Of a DNA stretch of 64,000 bases, positions 11,690-21,985 are shown piece by piece. The stretch is from Aphis gossypii (Eukaryota > Arthropoda > Insecta > Hemiptera > Aphididae): contig NC_065532.1 of assembly GCF_020184175.1 (NCBI RefSeq), positions 45,156,287 to 45,220,286 of the forward strand. Reading direction: 5' to 3'. The position numbers and the translations under genes were made by a program. The notes under the pieces are model-generated. The model was not told the origin of the DNA and did not search any database. It was given only the letters and a program-made list of their open reading frames with translations. The first letter of the stretch is position 1. Each line of letters opens with the position of its first letter.

Positions 11690-11790
11690 TTTAGCGTTAT
11701 CCTAACTATAAACATTTATTATTTATATCTATATACTTTTATAATGGTCTCCATCACCAAACATGTACAATCACAACATTTAACACATAA

Positions 11791-11794
<4 letters not shown>

Positions 11795-11835
<41 letters not shown>
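11795..11835 (-). repeat. A41 homopolymer between pol and accessory frame
   Basis: On the minus strand, 41 consecutive A residues begin 18 nt after the gag-pol stop codon. No similar tract is expected inside a retroelement genome at this point. It looks like a poly(A) tail left by template switching between two RNAs, or an expanded A run. The exact length is prone to sequencing error. Confidence 0.9.
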
Positions 11836-11839
<4 letters not shown>

Positions 11840-11853
11840 AATGACAACTTTAA

Positions 11854-14800
11854 TTATTGCTTGTATGGCCGGACATTTCTGACGTTGTATGTCACCATGT
11901 TCTGTCCTTCCTGAACCACTATGGTGTTATTCTCTCTCACCTCCTTGATATAGTATGGTCCTCGATATAATAGGAATAGTTTCCTAATTTCTTTATCCTC
12001 AGCTGAAGATAGTCTGTGTTCACGTACCAGCACCTGTTGGTTCACTTGATATTTTATGAATTTTTTCCCTTGATCCATGTTCTGGTTTCTTTGTTGTGAC
12101 ACTTTCTTCATCCGAGCCCTGGCTGTTTTTATCATGATCTTCGTTTCGACCTCCGGAATATTCGTGGGAAAATTTATTAGTGCCCCCAGTGTTAGTGTTT
12201 GTTTAGGCATGCCCATCAGTTCTCTAGGTGTGTATCCGGTGGTAGTGTGCGTAGTGTTATTGATCCAGAATTCAATTTTCTTCAAGTAGTTCACCCAGTT
12301 GGTGTGTTTTTTGTGGCAGTACGTTCTCAATATTCTCCCGATCTCCCTATTGGCCCTCTCTACCGGGTTACCTTCGGGGTTGTAGGTCGTGGTTCTAATG
12401 ATTTTGACTCCAAGTTTGGCCATACCTTTTGCCCATGCCCGGCTATGGAACTGTGTTCCATTATCGGTCAGAATTTTTTGAAATATTCCACATTGAGGTA
12501 TGTATTGCTTCTCAATCTTATTTAGTATAGTCTCTGCCTTCGCCTTTCTCAGTGGGTATACCTGAATATATTTCGAAAATACATCCATCATAACCAATAT
12601 GTATTTTGCTCCCAACTGTCCTGTGGGTAACGGCCCAATTAGGTCAAGTGATACCATTTCTCGTGGTTCTGTGGGAATATTTGTTTTCATTGGTCCCCTA
12701 GCCAATTGATTGAATATTTTGCTTTTCTGGCATATGTCGCATGATTGCGTTATTCGTTTAATTGTCTTGTACATATGGCTGAGTTGACAATCCGATTTAA
12801 GTATTTGATATATTTTGGTTGCACCGCTATGCCCATATCGTTCATGTGTTTCCTTGATCAGCGCTACTGCGAGTTGGTCTGGTATCATCAATCGACTTTT
12901 CCCTTGCTTATCGATGTAGAATAGTAATTGTTGGTGTATGGTATACGGTATTTGTGGGTTTTCGTGTAGACGATATATGATGCGCTGTATCTTCTTGTCT
13001 TCTTGTTGTAATTTCGGTAATTGTTGCAGCTTCTGAATAAACTCTTTGCTGTACTGGTCCACTATTAATTGGTTGATAAATATTTGCTGGTGAGTCGGTA
13101 CTTTATTTTCTACTGCTTGCACATATCTTGTTAATGTGTCAGCCCCGACATTATTTTTTCCTGCTACAAATTGTATATTGAGGTTGAATTCTTGTATTTG
13201 TATCGCCCATCTCATGAGTCGAGTATTCAACAATCGGCATGTATTAAGGAATGTTAAGGCTTGATGGTCAGTTAATAAGTACGTGGTATGTCCTAATATG
13301 TAATTTCTATATTTCTTACATCCGAATACTATGGCTAAAAGTTCCCTTTCCGTTGTGTAGTATCTCCGCTCTACCTCTTGTAGAGTTCTACTGGTGAATC
13401 CTATAGTCCTGTGTTGTCCATCTTTATCTATTTGGTATAGCTCAGCTCCTATGTGCGTACTAGACGCATCGGTAGCCATATAAAATGGTTCAGTAAAATT
13501 TGGATATTTAATGATGATATCCTCTAAGAAGCATTGCTTAATTTTGTCAAATACAACCTGATGTTCCTGACTCCACGTCCAGACCTGATTCTTCTTGGTC
13601 AGTTGGCTAAGTTTTTCAGTATATGACGATAGGTCACGAATATACTTCCGATAGAAGTTAATAAAACCCAAAAAGGCGCGTACTTGCTTCTGGTTTCTTG
13701 GTGCCGGAAATTCTTGTATTGTTTTTATTTTTTCAGGATCCATACTGATGCCTTCCTCTGATATGACGTGTCCAAGGAAAATAATTTTTTTTTGTAAAAA
13801 CTGGGATTTGTGTATATTTACCGTTACATTGTGTTTTTTGAATTGGTTAAATATAGTCCTCAAATGGTGCATATGTTCTTCAAAGGTTGTAGAAGTAATA
13901 TGTATATCATCCACATATGTTGCCGTGAACTCCAAAATTTCTGGTCCTAAGACCTGATCCAAGATCTTTTGGAATTCTGCCACGGAATTTACTAGTCCAA
14001 ATGGAAGTACTTTAAATTGGTAATTTCGTCCCCTATGCAAAAAAGCTGTTATGGCCCGACTTTCCTTCTTAAGTTGACACTGCCAATATCCCGAGGTCAA
14101 ATCGATTGTGCTAAGGTATTTGGCTCCTTGAAACTTCAACAAGATTTCTTCCATATTCATGGGACATTCCCTGTCTGGTATTATTCTTTTATTTATCTTT
14201 CTCGCGTCAAGACAAAGTCTGATCTCACCATTTTTTTTTTCTATTCCAATGATGGGTGACGACCATGGCGAGTCGGATTTCTCTATAATACCAAGATCTA
14301 GCATTCTTTGTATCTCTTTGTCTATCTTACTCAATCGGGATATCGGTATAGGATACGGCCGCTGGTACACTGGCTCCCCCGGACTCACTTTGATTTGACA
14401 CTCGTAGTCTCGTATTAGTCCCGGATTGTCTGAAAATATGTGCTGATATTCTTGTAATAGTTGCTTAAACACTTCCTCTTCTTTGGTGTTCAATGTTACG
14501 TTTACTGCTGGTTCTTCGATAATTTCTATATTTGTAATCTGATTTTTTTCTGGTGAATGATTTTCTGAAAATGGTGTGGTCCTTTGTTCTCCTCTAATTA
14601 ACCACTTGATAGTTTTATCTGTGAAATTTATGTGTGTGTTGTACTGGTTTAATACATCTGCACCGATGATAGCACGTTCATTCAAATTCTCTACTTGTAT
14701 AAAATTAATGAAAATTTGTCGGTCCCCTATATCGCAGCTACAAAACAGTTGTTTTGAAACTTTACAAATTTTTCGTCCTACTGCGTTGCTGATTTGTACA

Positions 14801-16086
14801 CTGCTGATTGGTAACACTGGTATTTCAACATTAGTTCTGATTATTTGGTCTGCCAACTCCTTATTGATAACACTAATTGTAGCCCCGGTATCTATCAGTG
14901 CTTCTATCGGTTCTCCTTCAATGACACATTTCAAGTATGGGCTTACTGATCCCAGGTTTGCTTGTATATTATTAACGGCATGGCTGACTTGGTCCTGATT
15001 GTTTATGTCTCTCTGCTCATCTTCAGTGGCACTGATTTGATTGATTGCCTGTCTGTCTCTCCATTGTTGATTGGTGTCCCTGTTGTTCTCCTGGTTGTTT
15101 CTAGTGACTTGGTATTCTCTTGGTTGGTTAATTCGACCTGTTTGTCGCCAGTTGCTTTCCCTCCGTGGAGTTTCTTCTCTAGTCCTATTTTGGTTGTTAT
15201 TGTTATTCTCCCTGTTTTGGGGTTGTCGATTTTCATAACTACTATTACTGTTCTCCCGAACCGTAGTTCGCCGGTGTTCTTCAGTACCCAATATCTTCAT
15301 TGCGTTTAGTATGGTACACTCTGGTAACGAAATTAGTATTGCCCGTAGGTATCCCGGGTAATGACTGGCAATATTACTTACGATTTCTTGTTCCGCTAAT
15401 CTTGGCACTTCTAGGTGTCTTAATTTTGTTGCCCAGTAGGAAAAATGTTCTCGATAGTTAGTATCATTTGGTATTTGTTTTACACTAAGACATTGGCTCC
15501 ATGTTTGCATCTGTATGTCCCGTGACCAATATTCATCCTTAAATGTGTCTTGGAACTCTTGCAAGTTTGTTACTTGAAACCTTATTGTTGAGAACCAGTT
15601 GCTCGCCGTAGCTTTCAAGCAGTCCCCAGCAATAATTAGTTTCTCATCCGCATGTGTAATTTGTTTTAATGTAAAATATTCATCGAGTCTATTTAAAAAA
15701 TCTATGGGGTGCATGTCTCTTCGGTTGCCAAAAAATAACGGTTTCGTAATGTCCGTTATTGGTCCCCTGCAGATTTCCTCTTTTTTATTATGAGTATTCT
15801 GCTGGTAGCTGTCTCCCAGATTTCTGAATGTGGTTACGTATCGGTTCTCCATTTCTTCGATTACTGATTGGTATTTTTCTTCTGTTTCTTGTATTTTTTT
15901 ATTATGTATTTCTTCCCACTGTAATTTTAAGTTTTGAATTTCTTCTTTATGCTCTTCTTTGATATTTTGAATTTCCTTCTTTTGTTTTTCGATTTTTTTT
16001 GTTTGTTCTTTTATTTGCGTTTCGATTTCTATAAATCTTCTTTCCCACTCCTCATTTAAGTCTTCATTCTTCTTTTTTCGCGGCAT
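11854..16086 (-). CDS. Gag-Pol polyprotein of Ty3/gypsy element (1410 aa, single frame)
   Basis: One uninterrupted frame starts at an ATG 140 bp from the 5' LTR. Order: Lys/Glu-rich coiled coil (about 10-95); Gag capsid-like domain (about 105-275); Asn/Gln/Arg-rich stretch without a CCHC knuckle (280-370); aspartic protease with DTGA at 399-402 and IIGADVL at 473-479; reverse transcriptase (about 575-760) with LPFGL at 694-698 and YVDD at 724-727; RNase H with D873, E915, D940 and D983; integrase zinc finger H1081/H1086/C1116/C1119; integrase core D1148, D1208 and E1243; GPY-like module around 1376-1378. All catalytic residues are present. Gag and Pol are fused in frame with no stop or frameshift, as in Tf1, so stoichiometry must be set by processing or another route. 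Spacing between the last two integrase acids is 34, one less than the common 35. Confidence 0.96.
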   Translation of the reverse strand: MPRKKKNEDLNEEWERRFIEIETQIKEQTKKIEKQKKEIQNIKEEHKEEIQNLKLQWEEIHNKKIQETEEKYQSVIEEMENRYVTTFRNLGDSYQQNTHNKKEEICRGPITDITKPLFFGNRRDMHPIDFLNRLDEYFTLKQITHADEKLIIAGDCLKATASNWFSTIRFQVTNLQEFQDTFKDEYWSRDIQMQTWSQCLSVKQIPNDTNYREHFSYWATKLRHLEVPRLAEQEIVSNIASHYPGYLRAILISLPECTILNAMKILGTEEHRRTTVRENSNSSYENRQPQNRENNNNNQNRTREETPRRESNWRQTGRINQPREYQVTRNNQENNRDTNQQWRDRQAINQISATEDEQRDINNQDQVSHAVNNIQANLGSVSPYLKCVIEGEPIEALIDTGATISVINKELADQIIRTNVEIPVLPISSVQISNAVGRKICKVSKQLFCSCDIGDRQIFINFIQVENLNERAIIGADVLNQYNTHINFTDKTIKWLIRGEQRTTPFSENHSPEKNQITNIEIIEEPAVNVTLNTKEEEVFKQLLQEYQHIFSDNPGLIRDYECQIKVSPGEPVYQRPYPIPISRLSKIDKEIQRMLDLGIIEKSDSPWSSPIIGIEKKNGEIRLCLDARKINKRIIPDRECPMNMEEILLKFQGAKYLSTIDLTSGYWQCQLKKESRAITAFLHRGRNYQFKVLPFGLVNSVAEFQKILDQVLGPEILEFTATYVDDIHITSTTFEEHMHHLRTIFNQFKKHNVTVNIHKSQFLQKKIIFLGHVISEEGISMDPEKIKTIQEFPAPRNQKQVRAFLGFINFYRKYIRDLSSYTEKLSQLTKKNQVWTWSQEHQVVFDKIKQCFLEDIIIKYPNFTEPFYMATDASSTHIGAELYQIDKDGQHRTIGFTSRTLQEVERRYYTTERELLAIVFGCKKYRNYILGHTTYLLTDHQALTFLNTCRLLNTRLMRWAIQIQEFNLNIQFVAGKNNVGADTLTRYVQAVENKVPTHQQIFINQLIVDQYSKEFIQKLQQLPKLQQEDKKIQRIIYRLHENPQIPYTIHQQLLFYIDKQGKSRLMIPDQLAVALIKETHERYGHSGATKIYQILKSDCQLSHMYKTIKRITQSCDICQKSKIFNQLARGPMKTNIPTEPREMVSLDLIGPLPTGQLGAKYILVMMDVFSKYIQVYPLRKAKAETILNKIEKQYIPQCGIFQKILTDNGTQFHSRAWAKGMAKLGVKIIRTTTYNPEGNPVERANREIGRILRTYCHKKHTNWVNYLKKIEFWINNTTHTTTGYTPRELMGMPKQTLTLGALINFPTNIPEVETKIMIKTARARMKKVSQQRNQNMDQGKKFIKYQVNQQVLVREHRLSSAEDKEIRKLFLLYRGPYYIKEVRENNTIVVQEGQNMVTYNVRNVRPYKQ

Positions 16087-16145
16087 TTTTATAATATTTA
16101 AACGATGTAGTAATTATGTAAAATTTATAAAATAAATATATATTG

Positions 16146-16163
16146 TTTTTTTTTTTTTTTTTT
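16146..16163 (-). repeat. A18 run in the 5' leader
   Basis: On the minus strand, 18 A residues lie between the primer-binding site and the gag start, inside an AT-rich leader of 140 bp. Confidence 0.7.
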
Positions 16164-16205
16164 AGAGAGCACGAAATCTTATTTTCGGCGTCGTGGATTT
16201 CGAGT

Positions 16206-16223
16206 CCAACTTGTTGGGCGCCA
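16206..16223 (-). other. Primer-binding site, tRNA-Lys-like
   Basis: Two bases inside the 5' LTR, the minus strand reads TGGCGCCCAACAAGTTGGAC. The first 11 bases match the complement of the 3' end of insect tRNA-Lys(CUU) as I remember it (…GTTGGGCGCCA). Beyond that, complementarity becomes irregular, as if two bases were inserted, although GACTCGAA further in again resembles the T-loop side. A tRNA primer is very likely; the exact isoacceptor is uncertain. Confidence 0.7.
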
Positions 16224-16459
16224 ATTGTAACGGTCGATATTTTGATATCTTTTTCCCGTACAAATATAAATGATATTATTAATAGTTTATGATGAGAATT
16301 TCTTTATTTAACAGTATTTCCTTTGAATATTTACAAATTACATATATAACATACATAACACATAGATTTTGCGTATAATCATACGGTAATTATACGTTGT
16401 TGAATATAATATGACTTCGCGATTTTCCCATTCACAATTATAACGTTTGAAATACTTAC

Positions 16460-16460
16460 A
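16460..16460 (-). promoter_or_regulatory. Candidate splice donor in LTR leader (GTAAGTAT)
   Basis: On the minus strand, AAAACT|GTAAGTAT occurs in the transcribed part of the LTR. It matches the metazoan donor consensus from +1 to +6. It could join to an acceptor about 20 nt upstream of the accessory frame (TTTATAGTTAG near 11708), skipping gag-pol. Function is inferred. Confidence 0.4.
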
Positions 16461-16624
16461 GTTTTATTTGTTAAATGACTAACGCGTGTGTGTTTCCCTA
16501 TTGGCTTACCGCGGCAAAATAATATTGCACCGTAATTAAAATCGAGACTGGGATTCCGTAATAATACGGGTGGTGGCAATTACGTTATCGGCGACGGCAA
16601 TGTTATATTATATTTGTCTCGCAG

Positions 16625-16788
16625 ATTACGGCGGCGTGTATGATAGTGTACGGTGACTATTACGGCGGCGTGTATGATAGTGTACGGTGACTATTACGGC
16701 GGCGTGTATGATAGTGTACGGTGACGGCGGCGTGTATGATAGTGTACGGTGACTATTACGGCGGCGTGTATGATAGTGTACGATATGT
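16625..16788. repeat. Tandem repeat in right LTR, five units in order 34-34-31-31-33
   Basis: Units start at 16625, 16659, 16693, 16724 and 16755. The shortened pair is at places 3 and 4, whereas it is at places 2 and 3 in the left LTR. Total length is unchanged. Confidence 0.9.
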
Positions 16789-17256
16789 ATAACGGCGGCG
16801 ATGTTTATTTCATACGCTCTGCCCGTTTAATATTCGCGTGTACAACTAGCCAAGATTGGTGGCGATTTTATTTTAATTGTAGGGTTAGGCACGTTCTAGC
16901 CTTCCCGACGGTACGGGTAGCCAAGAACGGCGGCGGTCCTATTGACGGCGGTGGTAACGTCAGCGTGTGGGCACGTTCTAGCCTTCCCGACGGTACGGGT
17001 AGCCGAGAACGGCGACGGTCCTACGGATGACGGTAACTGGCACGTTTTAGCCTTCCCAACGGTATGGGTAGCCGAAAACGGCGACGGTCCTATCGACGGC
17101 GGTGGTTGTATGGGAAATGGTCCGACTAGCGTAGGCCGAGTGCGTCCGTGATTCTAGCCTTCCCGAAGGTGGCCGAGAAACACTTTCACACTAGCCAGTC
17201 ACTAATCTGACCAGGTGGCCAAAGCGCACTGTTCGATTGTGGTGATTGCGGAGGTC

Positions 17257-17265
17257 CCTTATATA
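17257..17265 (-). promoter_or_regulatory. TATA box of the element's promoter (5' LTR)
   Basis: TATATAAGG on the minus strand is placed about 195 bp into the 5' LTR. Transcription would start near 17230 and include the leader, gag-pol and the accessory frame. Confidence 0.6.
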
Positions 17266-17460
17266 GTCTCTGTCCTCCGTGTTCGTGTGTCGCGGAAAGG
17301 TTATTTTATTAGCTGGGCAATGCGTTCGGTATTGGGCCGCAAACATGGAAGGTGTATTACCGCGCTCTATCGGCGGCGGATACTAGTTCTGGGGCCTTTT
17401 GGTTTTATTATTTGTTGTTGGGCGGCGCGTCGTCAGTATTAGTATGTCGTATTCGTTACA

Positions 17461-17464
17461 GACG
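17461..17464. repeat. Target-site duplication GACG, right copy
   Basis: This directly follows GTTACA of the right LTR and matches 9714-9717. Confidence 0.85.
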
Positions 17465-17699
17465 TTATATTATTTTTTATTATTATATAATATATTTCCT
17501 GGATGTAAGAATAATGATATTAATGTGAGCGAAAAATTGTTTTTATTATGTGTAAGTATACTTATGAGAATTTACAAACACCTTAAATTATTATTATTTT
17601 GGTAAGTATAAGTTATGTAAACTTTATAGGATTTTATGTTCGAAATAACTATATAAGACAAAGAAACAACATCACAATTTGCAAATAACTAACTATACA

Positions 17700-18490
17700 T
17701 GAGAATAGAGCATGCGGGTGACAGCTAGTAACAAATATTTAAAATCGTTTGAGGATAAATCATTATCATTATGCGAATTCGCAAAAATTCAAATTCAAAC
17801 GCTCATGAAATTTCTCATATAATGACGCTTCGAGTTTTCTCTATAGCTTGGTATTCAAAAAAAAATTTATGAAAAACTTCGTGTTGAATTTTTTAATCTT
17901 ATACTCGTAGATATAAACACAAACAATTTTATGAATTTTCAACTGTATAATAACTTGTACATTTTCGCAATGCTGACATATTTCGTAAAAAATTGAAATT
18001 TAAACACTTATAAAAAAAATTGAGACCAACGACTTTTGATTTTTTTTTTAACTAAAATAAGTAGAACCTATGGAAAACTTTGTATTAAGTTTTTAATAAA
18101 ATTATCGATACTTCAAAAAGAAATACTCAGAAAAATTGAAAATTTCAGTTGTCTATAAATAGCTCAAAAAGTTTTAATGTATATATAAAATTAATATAGA
18201 CATTTGGTGAAAATTTAAAGTATTTACGGTGATAAGTTTTTGAGTAACTACTAAATAAAAAAAATCGATTTTTTTGAAAACTGTTGGAAAATTCTCATTT
18301 TTGACCTCTATAATGTACCAAGGATATTCACTTTGCCATCGGCACTATCCCTGAAGTTTGAAATTGAACCATTATTTCGACAATTTATTATGCTATACAC
18401 AGATACAAAAACAAAAAAAAACACACATCATAGAAAAATCAATACATTCATCACTATTCGTTCAGAATCTAAAATTAACAAATTATATGA
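17700..18490 (-). repeat. Diverged interspersed repeat, opposite orientation to 8.6 kb copy
   Basis: This starts about 240 bp beyond the LTR. Read on the minus strand from 18490, it begins with TTTTAGATTCTGAACGAATA and continues through AT-rich text with recurring forms such as TTGAAAATTC and AAAACTTCGTGTTGAAT. It shares phrases with the 8.6 kb segment and, more weakly, with 55190-55300. No coding potential is seen. I cannot classify it. Confidence 0.4.
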
Positions 18491-21400
18491 TTTGTGTAAT
18501 ATCCTTTGAGCTTATTTTTAACCTCATTAGATTATACACAAAAACAAACATTTAAATTCATCAAATACTATAATAATTTGATTTTAAATAGTCGATATAG
18601 GTAGAGGTATCTATTAACATCGATACCATAAAAAAAAAAAAAAAATATTTTGATACCTATTGATGATTTTAAACATTGCAGTACTATATCTTTTTATACA
18701 AATTTATCAGTAATTGAACCTTTAAAAATGCCAATAATAACAAATTATTTAATACTCACAAGTACTAAAATATAACTATTGATTTTTAAAATGCATTTAT
18801 TTTTTATTACTCACTTTTGTTCAACCAGCTCATGAATATTCGCTATATTGTTGCAAAAAAAAATATCCCTGTTTTACAAATATTTAACTTAAATTGTTCA
18901 AGAATAATAGTTGTATAATTATAATAATACTAAACATGTTTTAAATTCATAAATATGTTAAAGCAAGTAAAGTAAAAAGATATACACGACTATAAAATTA
19001 GGTATTTTATTTATTTCTATATCACTAAATCAACTATAGCTAAAAATCTTTAAAATATATAATATTCATTAAGTATTGTTGTTATAATACGTATTTTTGA
19101 TGCATGAGTAAAGTATTTAAATTTTGTTTAATTTGTGTGTTTTGATACATTAATCCTATTCAGTGTAAATGCAAATTTTAACAATAATTATTATATTATA
19201 TTGTATAGTTCTCGAAAATACTTGATAATAATTAATTTTGTTAGTATTTACTTTATTAGCTTAGTGAATTAAATTATAGATATCTATGGACTATTTAATG
19301 CACGTCCAAATATCAAACTAGTATTGTTATTGTTTTAATTTTGCATTTTTTAATAGTTTTAAAATAATGACAGTAGTTTATTTATTAAAATAAGTATTTA
19401 GAGATTTTTTTTTCATCTTCAGTATTTTTCTTTGAACATCTTCTATAGCCACTCATAATAATAGTTTCAAGTCAAACATGAAAATAATTTTAAGAAATAA
19501 TTTAATAAGTATAAAATATCAATCTATTTCTCATTCGAATTAAGTTTTGAAGATTCACAAAACAAATAGTACGTGAGAATCACTGCGAATAAGAAAGTTT
19601 ACGTACATCTGGTATCATACTATTTTGTTTTGTTTTGTGTCTTATAATACACAATTTATAAAATCTCAATTGTTCAAAATTTACAAAATGTTATCTAACT
19701 TACTTTTCTACTTCTTAAAAAACTAAGTATACCTATATTCATATTTGTATCTTAAATTAATTATAGAAACGAATAATGATTGTTATACTTACAACTAAAT
19801 CAACAACAACTGCAGACTATCAATGTATTCGATAATTTTATTATTCAATACTCGTCGTTGGTTTTGTTTATTCTAACTAAAATCTGTTTCATTTTAACTT
19901 TTTTCTTTATTTTCCAACATTTCTTAATAAGCAAATAGAAATATTAATTAATTTTTTTTTATTATTATTTATCTTACTTGTATAATATTTTAAAATTCGT
20001 CCACTTACTTTTTATTGTGAAATACAGTTCATGAAATGGTTAAATGATAAAAAGTTAGTATTTAATGTTAATTATTGTAACTTTAGATCTCTTCTCTTTA
20101 TGTGTGTATTTCAAAGATAATATATATTTATAGTTATTTTTACTTTTATAATGAATAGTATATTTTATTTATTTATTTATTAAGAAATCACAAATAAATA
20201 AGAATTCCGAAAATTCAACTCTAATGTGAACATTTTTATTATACAAGTTCCGATACACATGAAGTTTTAGGTATGAATCAAGATTCAAGATATCAAGATT
20301 TCAGATTTTCTAGAACTAAATTTTTTATGATTTTTATTTTTTATTTTTTGAAGTTTTTAAAGTTGTTTTGTTTTAAATTAATTTTTCTATAACATTCAAA
20401 AACTCATTTCTAATCAATGTGTATTTTAAATATTTGAAAGATTAATATTTATTTTCTCATATAATTATGCAACTATATTTTTCTGATTTTATACGGCACG
20501 CGTGATGTTATTTTTATAAGTATTTCTTAATAAATTCATAACTAATCCATAATAGTCGTATATTTATGATAAATTTAAACCATTAATTATTATCCATCTA
20601 CCTCTTAAAACAGTGTTTAAATTAATTTTTAGTGATTTTTTTGTTGTATAGAACCACAAAATCCTAACAATGGTTATAATAAATAATGTACATGCCACTC
20701 CGATGAATTATAATATTATATCAACATATTATGCTTGGAATCAAAAAAATACATTTTTTTTAGTTTCTTTTTAAAAAAAAAAAAAAAACTAATTTAAAAC
20801 TGAATTGATCAATTTATAATATTTCCAGCGAATAAATCGCAAGTACAAAATATTCCTAAAAATTCAACTCCAATGTGTAAGTTAACATTACATATAATTT
20901 TAACAGTATGTACGTCATTATTTAAACACTATTCACTGGAAAATTAATGTTCAGCTATTGGCGAATGACACATTTTAAGCACGAGCTAGTCTTTATTTTA
21001 TGGCAGTGGTATTAATAAAGGTTCTCTATTTTTTAAAAATAAGCAAAATATACACTAGACACTTAACGACCTTTGCTGTTTGAAATATTATAGTATCAGC
21101 GATTAGTTTAATATCCATAGTATTTTGTAACATGTTAAATAGAATGAGAGTTTTTTAGAGAAAACTTTTCAATAAGAAATAAGTAAGTAAAACTTTAAAA
21201 TTATATGATATCAGACATCAAGCTATTGAATAAAATAATGAAAACATTTATTTTGCTCAAATATCTTTTCAAAATAAATTGTAAACTCTCTTGAAAAAAA
21301 AAATAAAAACGTTAAATATTAGTTATATTCATATCATATAAAAGAAAATAAATCATCTGGAAATAATGATAAAAATATTCATAGGAAAAAAATTTAAGAA

Positions 21401-21963
21401 TATTTCAAAATTTTGATTTATCGCTGGTTAAATAAAATGTACTCGTATATTGGCTATACAATTCAGAGCAATTATTAATTTATTATTTACTAAGTATAAT
21501 ACTTACTTAGACCACTAGACATTATAACTATTATAATATTACATAATATATAATACAATTACTGCTAAAAAAATATATAAATTTTCATGGTGAATAATTA
21601 TTATTTTTAAAATAATAAAGAGAATTATTAAAAAACAAAAATAGTTAAACTTATACACGGAAGTGCTTGTAATATATACATTTAAATTAAACCATTTTTG
21701 AATAACCAAGTTAAACATACACAAATAAGTCTAAAGATCACATCATATGTTATTTTTGTTTTAGAGTTTTCAGAAATAAGCAGTCTCTGTAGATTTTTAT
21801 TGATATTTACATTCGTTCAGCACTGTTTTAAAATGTTTAAATGTACATAGTATATGAATTACTTATACATTGCCTCTCTCTAGCGATTCGTAGAACTAAT
21901 GAAATTCGTTACGAACAATGAATATCCGTATTGTAAATTCTGATCAGAGTTAAGGTCATATTT

Positions 21964-21985
21964 TGTGTGTGTGTGTGTGTGTGTG
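21964..21985. repeat. (TG)11 microsatellite
   Basis: This is an uninterrupted GT/TG dinucleotide run in the intron. Confidence 0.9.

Larger units (their letters stand above)
9718..17460 (-). mobile_element. Complete Ty3/gypsy-type LTR retrotransposon, 7743 bp
   Basis: The element lies on the minus strand: 5' LTR 16226-17460, primer-binding site, a single gag-pol frame 16086-11854, an A tract, a second frame 11689-11108, polypurine tract, and 3' LTR 9718-10952. The flanks carry GACG duplications. LTR ends are TGTAAC...GTTACA. The LTRs have equal length and, by eye, differ only in the order of tandem-repeat subunits, so insertion is recent. All coding frames are open, so it may be autonomous. 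It lies in a ferlin intron in the same sense as the host gene. The order PR-RT-RH-IN with a GPY/F-like module after the integrase core places it in Ty3/gypsy (Metaviridae-like elements). Confidence 0.95.
16226..17460 (-). repeat. 5' LTR (1235 bp)
   Basis: It has the same ends and length as the left LTR. By eye the sequence is identical except inside the 31-34-bp tandem array at 16625-16788. On the minus strand it would hold the promoter (TATATAAGG at 17257-17265), a candidate splice donor ending at 16460 and an AATAAA copy at 16303-16308. If transcription starts near 17230 and polyadenylation follows AATAAA, the R region is about 900 bp, which is long. Confidence 0.93.

Noticed and set aside
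11203..11705. Additional frames overlapping the accessory gene on both strands
   Set aside because: They are shadows of the accessory coding frame, with composition typical of off-register translation.
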